The notes beneath the pieces are model-generated. The model had not been told where the DNA came from and did not search any database. It saw only the letters and a program-made list of their open reading frames with translations. A DNA stretch of 64,000 nucleotides from Marthasterias glacialis (taxonomy: Eukaryota > Echinodermata > Asteroidea > Forcipulatida > Asteriidae), in NCBI GenBank assembly GCA_911728455.2, contig OU452225.1, forward strand, positions 13,986,731 to 14,050,730, given 5' to 3'. Position 1 is the stretch's first letter; each line of letters begins with the position of its first letter. Below, piece by piece: positions 13,401 through 25,400 of this stretch. A program made the position numbers and the translations under genes.

Positions 13401-16400
13401 TGAGCCATTCCTGTACTTTCACTGAGGGATCATCAAACCTGTCGAGGGTATTCATGGCGTCGCCTGAGGTTTCTTCCGACTGCCATGTCTGTGGGGAGCT
13501 CTGTTCAAATCTATTCAGAGGATCTTTCAAGCTTGTCCTCTCTGCTGAATTCGCATTGGAACCTCTCACGCTGCTCTGGCTGGCGCTGCAGTTTACATTT
13601 TTGGAGTGGTTGGTTACTGATGGCACTTTCTGTCTCTCGTTAGTCCAAGGGTTATCTGTATGTTGGAACCATGAGGGTGTCATGGTAGAGTTATAAAAAG
13701 TTAATCCAGGATCACTCCACTCACTCCATTCATGATCTTGTTTGAGTGTCTGCCCAACGCTACTTCCTGTGGCACTATTGGAATATTTAGGGTCACCGAA
13801 ATGGCTATTTATGCGTGGGTCTGGATTATTCACAGCTCCAACAGGCCCCTGCCAGGAACCAGATCCAAACATGTTATCAGCTACTGCATCTGAACAACAC
13901 TGGGCTGTGTTTGTATTTACCGAAGGTAGCCATGGACTCTTGCTGCTTCGTTGAAGATTGCCGTTTGTGTAGTTGGCAGGTCCTTGAGAGTTTCTGTAAT
14001 CCCAAGTACTTTTTGGCAAGTTGGCAATGCTGGGACCTCTACCATCCTTCCTTTTGTGTGGTTGAGCGTCCTGAAAGTTACCTGGCTGATGGCAGGCAGG
14101 TAGTAGTATGCTCAGTGTTTCTTGAAATGCAACATTTGACGGTTCGAGCGCAATAGCCTGGGAAAGTGAAAAATACAAAAGTTAGGCAAAACAGTTCAAT
14201 AACGGATTGGAGATCATTCAAAATGGGATACAATTTTCATTGGACAACTCACTACAGTTCAAAGATTAAATGTTTTGTAACAATGCACATGGTAAAACTA
14301 TATGCGATTTGCCCTTCCCTTATATGTACAAAGAAATTAAATTTGGCTGCTTATATTGACTTCAAAGTAATGCAACAAAGCCGAAGGCCAAGTTGCATGC
14401 AACTTGGCCATCGGCTTTGTTGTTTACTCTTCAGCAAAATTGCAAACTGAAGAAGAATGACACTAAACAGACCTTTTTTATTTTCAAGGGCCTTGTTACA
14501 CGAGGCAATTTACAGGCAACCAGTTCCAGGCAATCTCCAAGAAGAAAAGGCATTCACATTTAAATTTTCACCTGATTTTCTTGAGGATTGCAAGACATTG
14601 TTCGAAAAAAAAACCTCCTGTGCTACCACAGTGTTCCTTGTGCATGCGGTGCAGTTGGTTGCCTCCAAGTTGCCAGTAAAAATTGCCCTGTGTGATATGG
14701 CCCTAAGGTTTCAACCTAATACATGTGTATTGGGTGTGTTTATTGTGTCTAAAGGTTTGCACAAATAGAAACAATTTAAATAGACTTTAACCAGTTGCCG
14801 CCGTATAACGTGCATACACAAAATTATTGTCCATGCCAGCAAACGGGCGACGTTTAAACACACCATTGCGAAAAATCGGAATACCGGAACAAAGTTCACC
14901 CAGACATTCCACTACTGAGCGTGCACAGAGCACGCACATGCAGTCTAACACTTCGTTTCATTTAGTATTTCGCAGATTTTCTACCATTATCATGATTATG
15001 CTGGGGTTATTGTGAAATCCTTGATTCTAGACCTTTGTTCTTTTGTTCTTCCAGTCTAAGAAGAGGATTATGAGACATCGAGAGGTTTCCACCAGTGTTT
15101 AATCATTGTATTTTGGCTCAATGGAGGGAAGTCAGAGTGAATAGGGATCCAACCTTGGGTCCTGGATTTAGTACCAACCCTCAGCAGTAGCTCACATCAG
15201 AGTTTTTGCAATTCAAGATGCATGTATTTGACATTTTCTCCACAGAGAAAACAAAAACCCACTGCCATAAAGAGAATCTTTGTTCTCTTGGCTTTGTCAA
15301 GTCATGTTTCTTTGTGCCAGCGACATTGTCACACTGAAACCCTGACTTGACAAAGGAAAGAAAACAAAGGTTCTCATAATAAGCACCCGGATTTTTGTTC
15401 TCTTTCAAGAAAACATGAGTATGCGTTCACCGTGAATAACAAAACCTCTTCCGTAAGCCACAGCCGATAATCTGCCCTGGCATGCTGGAATCTCGATCAT
15501 TCGGAACTTACCTCCATTGGACCGAATACAGTGATAAACAATGGTGGCAGCCTGTCCATTCTTGTAAGCACATTTGTATGACAAAAGGACAAAGGTCTGG
15601 AATCGGGGATAACACAAAAACTCCTGGAAAAAGGGAGATTTTGAGCATAAATTACAGCACCCTCTATCCCTCTTTGTATTCAAGGGGAAAATGAAGCCTA
15701 GCACAGTAGGTGCATGGCTGTGCATGCTACACAATGGAATGTCCAGGTGAAAATACATACCTGCGCGCTGACTGCAAAAAATAGAGGGCACTCTGAACAT
15801 CAGATATACATGTAGTTATTATGCAAGTTTGGACAATTTTTGCTCCTCTTCACATCCTCCGACGACGCGCAAAGTGATTAAAAAATTAAAATAAATCTAG
15901 CCATTTTACTGCAACCAATAACCTTCAAATGGGCTAAGTAAGCCTTTACTATTAAGCACACCTTATGACATACATGTACTTCTACCTCACACATACCTTG
16001 TTGAGTAATACTTCTACTTGGGTGACATCCCCTGAGGCATAGAATGATAGTGCTTGATCATGAAGCCGCTCACCTTCTGTCTGAACATAGAGCAAATCTG
16101 TTCCTTGCTCTATGGTCTGAATAACACGTGCATTCATTCTTCTGCAAAGGAAAACAAATTTATATACATGTACATAAAGTATCAACTATAACAATAATAA
16201 CAAATAATAACACTACATGTAGTTTATGTGTTAGCACTTTATCTACCAACGTCTCAAAGCGCTTATTTATTTTTTTATTTTTTAAGACAGGTACATGTTT
16301 GCCAAGTTTTTGAATTATAAGACCCATTTATATTAATAACTATTGTACGGGTTTACAAGGTGATGTGGCGTAATCTGCAGCCAACTATGTGTGCCAGCAA

Positions 16401-19400
16401 CAGTGGGGCAAACTCTTCTCTTAACGAGAAGTGTTCTGGGTTCTTTTATAACACAGGACCAGCAGCTTTATGCACTATGAAGGACGAAGCAATTAATGGT
16501 TGCATAAGTGTCTTGCTTACGGGGGAAACAAGTGTCAAGACAAGGACTCAAACCCACACTCTGCTGAGCTTGGGTCCGGTGCGCTTGACCTCGCAGCCAG
16601 GACACGCCACACCTACATGTATGAGAGCGCTAAGAGCTCTTGCTTCGTCCTTTGATACTCGACATGTCATATCTTACATCCCTTAAATAATACCCTTTTG
16701 TTCGTGGAAAAACCATTACATGCATGATAAACAATTTGCAAGTTCAAATACGTGTAGATAATATCTGGTATCGATGAGTTTCCTCGTCACAAGTGAATTG
16801 GTAAAAGTTTAATTCTTCAGACGAGCTATTGACTGTACATGCACATGTATGCTTGCAAAGTACAAGTGTGCATGCACAAAGGTTTTCAGTTTCAGAATTT
16901 CAGCCATTTGTGAGTTCAATCAGAAATAATGTCAGGTTCAACGACTTTCCCAGCCACAAGTTGCTGCTGAGGCCTATAACTGTGTTTCGATCATGTCCAC
17001 AGCAGTTTGAACTTTGATATTGGACCAAGATTTTGCATTGCAAAACTCCAGGCCAGTGTTGCCCTTGTAACATTGGATACAAGCAAATCGGCATTGAACA
17101 TACAAATGTGTACAGCAGGTGTTTGCTGTCTCTTGATAATTATTTAACCTTGGTAAACTGTACATGCTCACTGCATGAATCATGTGAAGTGTACTGTGTG
17201 TTAATACAAATGTATGTTTACTGTACTTGCATATTCACAAAATAGACAGTTAGACACGGGCATTCATCCAACCCACACTAGCAAATTTTAAAAAACCCTT
17301 CTAAATTAACATGGACAATTCCATGCAGACATTCAACCTTGTACGCCGAGACAAGACCTTACCAGATTTGGACGAACAGGCGGGAACGATTATTTTGGGA
17401 ACGATATGGCAAATTAAGTGTAAAAAATAAAGTAGATACAAAGGGCACCTCTATGATAAAGTTGAACATTTCTATTGGAACATTCCAAGGGCACCAAGGC
17501 AATGACCAGGGGCAACAAAGGCAACTGCCTCCATTACCTCCGTGAAGAATCAGGCCCGAGTGTTCTACACTGTAGTACAAATTAAAATTTTCCTCTCAGA
17601 CAGATAGTGCCCTTTATCATCTGAAAACAGTCTCGTCCTTCAATACAAGATGTACATAAAAAATTATGTAACTATTGACCCTATTTTACCAGTACGTCAT
17701 CATCACACAATCTTGATTGCCCCATTTTGGTAGTCAACATCCCTGTATGTAATTGTACAGTGTACATTTAGTGCGAATTTTAGGCGGTGTGACGTTGTCA
17801 CGCTTTACTGTTAACTACCAAAATGGTGTGCGTGGCACAATCACCATGTACATGTAGGACATGCGTGCAAGGAGTCAATACACTATCAGACATGTACACT
17901 GTAGAATGAAGTACTCGTACGTACAGTTTACTGTGTAAATGTACCATACACATCATGCAGGTGATTGCCACAGATTGTACATCACTTACATAGTACATGA
18001 CACAACAAAACCAGTATCTGTCTCCAATTATGGGCATCCATGAACATTGATCAGTTTATCAACAACAGACTGATTGCGCGACTCGAGTCACGTGACATAT
18101 TGTGGGTATTGAATACACGTTAAACAAACACGACGTCCTCCATAGGAAAGTGCGGTACGGTACATGATGATTGTTGCATTTGTTTATTCGATCTTGAAGG
18201 CTTTTCTTTCTCGAAATCTGTGAAAAATATTCCAGAGTTTGTACCAGAGACCTTTGAGTGGCTAAATAAAGCCAGTAAGGACAGTTCCAGCAAGTCTTGG
18301 AAATTGTAAAAGTAACGTAGTGCACGATGTGTACATGGTGTAGGCCCACTAGTGCAAGACAGAACGTTTGGGCCAGAGGACCACGACCACACACTTTTCA
18401 ATACAAGAATTTTACATTTTGAAGTTGAATCATCCAAAGAAATTGCTTTCCAAAACTGTGTGATTCCTTTGCCTATTTGAAATTTTGCAAGGCTAGGTAT
18501 AAATGCTCACTTTTTCAACATTCTTTACCCGATTTTTTACAGTGATTTGGGCCTACATTACAAACAAAATAACAGGTGGGTGGCTACATAGTCATCCGAT
18601 GCCAGTAGTGCATAACTCAAAATAACCCTCTTTTGTAGTAGAATACTAAATAGTGATGTGATTAATATCAATGCCACAACATACAACTTTAATCAAATGG
18701 CTTAGTAACTGTGTTATTATTACCAAAAGCCAACTTTTGGTGTGACTCTGTCGGTCACGGCATGTACATTGTATTTGCTCATAGTTTGCCATCAGCTGAG
18801 ATGAAGTAGTACTCATATGATAATAGGTTACGTGATGACACGTAAACATTGGTCTCGCAATCGGTCTATTACATTACAACATGCATATCAAATTTACTTA
18901 TCATTTATTTATCAAAACTCTTCGGTTTGTCCATTTATGGAAAATGTGAGCTACAGTGTATGTATTGAAAATTGTTCAGACATGATGCATATGGGTCATT
19001 CCACCAAGTTGGAACACAGTGTGATTTTTGTGCAACATTTGTCCATATTATGAAAAGAAATCATTTATTTGACTCAATTATTTCATGTAACATTCTCCTT
19101 TGTATGTGAAAATGTTTGTTGAAGTATAAAATTGTTTTAATGTATTTTAATAGAAGTTATTATGAAAAGTAAAACTCTGGATTAACACGGACACAGTGTC
19201 CATGTTACATCCAGAACTTTATTTTTCAAATTTTTCAACACTAAAAATACATAATTATGCAAATTCACTTTTTGCACTAATTACAAGGTACAAAATGTAC
19301 CAGGCAAAAACATCTGTGTGATAGTCAGTGATTAAATACAGCAGAAATGGGGCAGGACTAAAATCATGCAGACGTCATACAAATGTCACAAACTGTGTCC

Positions 19401-22400
19401 CAACTTGGTGGAATGACCCATACTCAAAATACATAATTATGCAAATTCACTTTTTGCACTAATTACAAGGTACAAAATGTACCAGGCAAAAACATCTGTG
19501 TGATAGTCAGTGATTAAATACAGCAGAAATGGGGCAGGACTAAAGTCATGCAGACGTCATACAAATGTCACAAACTGTGTCCCAACTTGGTGGAATGACC
19601 CATACGTTCTCAGCCAATTAACATTTTCTGTTTTTAGAAGTTGTACAAAAAATGATATTTGATATTTTCAAAATAGAATCAAAAGAGGAATCACAGAGTT
19701 GAAAAAATAAAAAAAATATACAGTAAAATCTGGCAGGCATGTTAGGGGATTAAAGGAAACATGTTTTTAAAATCTTTATGTAGGGACCTACATGTATGTC
19801 GTTTTCAACCAAATGTAAATAGTACTCTTTTCTTTTTCTTTTTTTTTTTCTTTTTTTGGGGGGTCTTAAAAAGTAAGACTCTCTGTACACACTTTAAGAT
19901 GTTTAAACTTTTAGACGAACCCTTGAACAGAAAGTACATCCTCATGAAGTACAATGTCATGTACAATACACAGTCAATGATAAAAATGTAATGTACACAT
20001 TGTTGAAACCATCATTGTACATGCACATTTACTGTTACACATTTTGTAGAAATGATTGCAAAGTTTACTGCATGTACATGGACAAGCCATCGGGAATTGA
20101 GTAACTTAGGCAGAACCAGCTTATAGGCAAGGTCATGCGATGATAGGCCGGACACTGTGACCACAGGACAATGAGCCTTTTCATTGCAGTGTATGGTCGC
20201 TGAGGCATCAGCACCGACTATAAACTGCGTCGTGCGTCAATTTTACCGTCGCGGGACAGACTTAAACCAGCCTTACATGTACATGTGTAAGAGGCCATTC
20301 AGAATAATCAATGCTTAAAACAAATTCGAAATTCTCTTGACCCACCCACCCACCCACCGACCACAAGTTTCTATTTTAACATATTGACGGACTATTCAAT
20401 GTAATGTGCCCTATTACACTGAAAAACGAAAAAAGTGATGTCTCAAAGTCAAATGACATACAATTGAATTCTAGATCGATGTGCCCTGAGCTTAGGAGTT
20501 TTCAATGGCTTTTCCTGGCTTCCAGCTTACAACTTTGTACTTGAATCACAGAGAGGAAATTGCCAATGTAGGACAGAAAACTTTATGTTATGTTTTTCTA
20601 TGTCTATTGTTCAAATTTCGATTTTTTCAATTGACCCACCACCCAAAATTTCAAGGGGAAAAAAACCAATACAATTTGTTTTATTGATTACATCTGAATG
20701 GCCCCTCAGCACACTATACATTTTGTAGGCCTACTCATTAAGTCACCAAGGTGAACACAACTAAACAAAATTAGCATTTGTATGTTTCCCAGTAATCTAT
20801 ATTCTATAGGCCTATTCAATGTAACTTTGTCATTGGGGGTAAAAAGGGAAATAGCAAAGTTACACAAAATTGCTAAAGGGACATGTTGCCTCCGGATTGG
20901 GTGCTTTTTGGCAATAAAAAACATATTTGTAAAATCTTCAATGTAGACTATGTATGATGATTCTCATTTAAGTATCCCTGGAAATAAGGTTTTTGTTTAA
21001 TTTCATGACAGTACACGGTCCGCCATTTTGTAGAACCAAATTTTTGACTCCACAAAATGACAGACTGTATGTTTCTACATGTACATGTTTTACTGGAGTT
21101 TACATGGAGAGTTACATGTACATGGTTCCACTGGTCACATAATCCACTAATTACAATATACACTGTAGGCCTACTGTATGTGTTTTATTGTATGAACAAC
21201 TCTTAAAAAGGACCAGCAGCAATTCCAAACAATTTAAGAGATTTGAAGGCAATGTTCCCTTTAACAATGTTTTTCTAATTTTCTATGGTACTATTTTATA
21301 TATTTTTCTTTTCACATACATGTAGCCAATAAGGCGATCAGCTAAAAGAACATGCCTGAAAGAATAACATGTGTCCCATTTCCCTTTTCCCAGTTTTGCA
21401 ATCATTACCAAAGGGTATCCAGCTATTGAATAAAAAATTGGCATTTGACTGTGACAAGAATGCAAATACCAGCCTTTGTTTTTTTACGAGTCTGAGCATA
21501 ATAGACCGATTGCGCGACTTACGTCACGTGACCCCTGTTGGGTTAAAAATGTAAACACACACGTAATCCTCCATAGGAAAGGGTGGTACGGTACACGATG
21601 ATTAATGCATTTAGTTAATTCAATCGAGGCTTTTTTTGCTCGAAATTTGTGAAACATATTCCATAGTTTGCACCAAAGACCTTCAAGTGGCTGAATAAAG
21701 CCAGTAAGGACAGTTCCAGCAATTCTTGAAAATTGTACAAGTACCATATAAATGTGCACGATGTGTACAGCGCACGACGGAACGTTAGGCCAGACGGCCG
21801 TGATCACCACACACTTTTCAACACAAAAATTTCAAAGTTTTGAAGCTGAAATCCTCCAAAGAAATTGCTTTCCAAAACTGTGTGATTCCTTTGCCTATTT
21901 GAAATTCTGCAAGGCTAGGTATTAATGCTTACTTTTCCAATGTTGTTTATCCTTTTTTTACAGTGATTTAGGCCAACATTACAAACAAAATAACAGACGG
22001 TGGCTACATAATAGTCTTCCGACACCGGTGGTGCGTGGCTTAAAAAACCTCTTTTTAGAAGAATTCTGTTAAATTATAAAACAGAGATCTATGTGATTTA
22101 AATTAGTGCCACACCATACTACTTTAAATAAAGGGGCTGATTAACTAATTCATAGTTAACGAAAGTATAATCAACTGTTTTCGAACTCACTCTGTGTCAT
22201 CTCTTTACACATATTTTTTCTCCAGCTGTATGACGTCATACCCGATAGAGGGTCACGTGACCGCATGTAAACATTGTCGCGCAATCGGTCTATTCCTTTT
22301 ATCCCGATAAAAGTCCATATGCTCAGCGACGAACACAGAGTATAGTTGCGTTGCCGCGTTGCGGTGGTGTACTCACTTGGAGCAGCCATGGCCGTGACTC

Positions 22401-25400
22401 TGTGCACTTCTTCTTTCGTATGAGACAGCTAAGCAGTGTCAATAAGCCTCTGCAGCCAGCTCACTGTGTCATTGTTTGGGTTTTCGAGGTCCAGATCGTT
22501 GGGTGGGGGAAAAGTGGGGCAGTCGTGGATGATGTGGTGGGCGGTCTGTTCCTCGGCTCCGCATGGGCAGGCTGCTGATGGGCGCAGACCCCAGCGGTGC
22601 ATGTTAGCATTGAAGCGGCCAACTCCCATCCGTAGCCGGTTCAGGGTTGTCCAGTTTTTGCGAGGAAGGTCAGCACCCGGTGGTAATCTTGTTTTTAGGA
22701 TGACTGTGAGTTGAGGGGGTCGGGGAGTCTGCTGGCAGCTGGTTCTCCATGCTGTAAGGGTGTTGAAGTTGAAGCCACCAATAGTTTTTGAATGGCGGGA
22801 GAAAGGGCGGCGGGAAGGCAGGCGCTGGCGACCAAGGTCTTGAGAGTCCGATACAACATGTACAAGTTTGTTTAGGAGATGGCTTGGGTCCTGCAAGGCC
22901 TTGCTCACAAGTCTATGTGTGTGGTTTTCCCTGTGTAGGGTAGCTGGTGCAATGCCAGATAGAACCGGCAGGAACTCCGTTGGGGTGGGCTTCAGGCAGC
23001 CGGTGACAATCCTCATGGTGTCATTGAGGGTGGTGTCGAGTTTCTTGGCATGTGCACTGCGGCACCATGCAGGAGAGGCGTATTCAGCAGCGCTGTACAC
23101 CAGAGCGAGGGCGCCGCTTCTCAGGGTGCAGGGACTTGCTCCCCATGACGAGCCTGCTAATCGACGTACTCTGTGTGCTGAAAAGGTCGCTGCATCTGCG
23201 CATGTGCCACTGACCCATATTTTCACTCTGTGCGCTGAAAATCTAGGTCAGTGGCACATGCGCAGATGCAGCAACCTGGAAATAAAAATGTAGGTCGAGG
23301 GCAACATGACTGTAATGTTTTGTTTTTATTGGTTACATGCGTATTTTAGTGATACGCGTTACAAAATTATACCTGTAACAAATCACGGCTTGGTGCGAAA
23401 TTTTTTGGGGGTTTTATTTGCCAGGTAGTTTTCACTTTCGTTACAGTCATCGAATGCAAAGGTTCACAATTTTACGTACAATTGAAAGGTTCTGACTAAT
23501 AAGAGTGAAACCAAAACCAGCAATACATGTACCATGTGTCTCAGACATACTTGTGAAAACCGGTATACCGACATAAATAAATAACACATTGTTAACCTGT
23601 TGCTGCCAGGAATCTTTCTTTTTTTTCCTTTTCTTTTTTCCCTCCCCTCACCCCCCCCCCCCCGGCAAATTCTTTGGCGGAATTACCGGAATCTGTTTTT
23701 TTTTTCTTTGAGGGTACCGGTGGCACAAAGAAACCATGACTTGTCAATGCCAAGTGAACAAAAACTCTCTATTGGATCGTCCATTTTGTTTTCTTGACTG
23801 AGAAAATGTCAAATTCACGCAACGATAATTGCAAAACATCAGCCGTTAAAGCATAGCAGTGGTAGTAAATTCGGAACCATGGTTTGATACCTGACTCACT
23901 CCATTGAGCCAAAACACAATGAATAAACAATGGTGGAAGCCTCTAGATGCCTCATAATCCTCTTCTTGGAACAAAAGGACAAAGTTCTGGAATCAGGGAT
24001 TACACAAAAACATCTCAATAGCCAGAAAATGCCAAAATGTTCAAGACCATGTTTTGTCTGTGTGGGTAAAATTGAAGCATTTACACATTGTGTGTGTGGT
24101 CTGTGCATGCTCAGCAGTGGAATGTCTGGCAACCTTTGCTCGGGTATTCCGAATTAACACAATGGCGTCTGTACACGGCTTCCGTTTCCAGGCAGGGGAA
24201 ACATTTGCGTGTATACATGTACACGCCATCTAGCAGCTACTGGTTGATAAACATTTAAAGACCCTATAGTAACTAAATGGTTCAAAGAATGAACACAGAT
24301 GAGTTTCAGCAAAGAAATGATAAAACACCAAGCTGATGAATTTCAGGCAGAAAAACTACATCCAATTTAGACAAATTGGTCTTGAACACAACAGCACATT
24401 TATTTTGTTTTACTCGTTTTAGAACTTCCCGGAAGGAAAGGTCCAAAAGAGTTAATGACGCAAAGATTATGATTTCAAAGATGGATGAATTTTTGTGCAT
24501 GTTTTCAGCTTTGATTACAATGTATTGCATGTATTGTAACTTGATCCCTGATGATTTTATGGTAACGTACATTGTATACTACTCAGTACTTATGTAGTCT
24601 GTACATGTAGGTCTTTTTTTTCTTCTTTTTTTGACTGTGTAAGTTAAGCCATCAACTACAAGCAGTGACAAGGTATCATTTATCCTGATGTGGCAGGCCT
24701 AAAACCAACAAAAACGATAACATTTTAAAAAGTACAGTCTTTTTTTTAACCTGTCCCAAGGAGCACCCACTAACATCTCAAAAGTCTCCCAGAGTCCCAT
24801 GACAAGAACAACAGTAACAGTACTAGGCAGATAGTAAATTTTTTAAATACGTTTTTTTTGTCAGTGTTGCATAGGATTGTGAAGAGAAGTTATTACGTTA
24901 CATTTTAAGCCATCAGTTGGTTCTTTCTGATTCTGCATTGCGGAAAAGCAGTTAATTCTGTCATGCAACAAAGATGAGACATTTTACTCTTGCTTTATCA
25001 TTAGCAAAAATTGTGATTATTGTGTACGCAAAACCACTGGGTAGATTACAACTAAAATGCTAACAAAATAATTAAAATTTTTGTTTTGTTCAATGTTTTT
25101 GTGTTATTTTTCAAGAGAAATTATGGATAAAAAACAAGGTGTAAACAAATTATGCGTTTTTAACAATTCTGGCCACTAAAAAGCAGCCGAAAAATGGAAA
25201 ACTTATATCATATTTTCCATTAAGAAATTATCATCTCACAACAAACAGCGCCCTCGTGCATTTTCTAACCTGCCTATGACAGTACATGTACATTACTATT
25301 AAAGTACTACGTAAACACATAGGCCTACAGGTGCCTACAACTTGTCATGATGTTCAGCTGTAAGTGTAACTCACAGACTTCTCTAGTTGTTCTCTCAATG

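Noticed and set aside
11833-14156. Several plus-strand frames of 70-136 codons
   Set aside because: Antisense shadows of the long DNAJC14-like exon.
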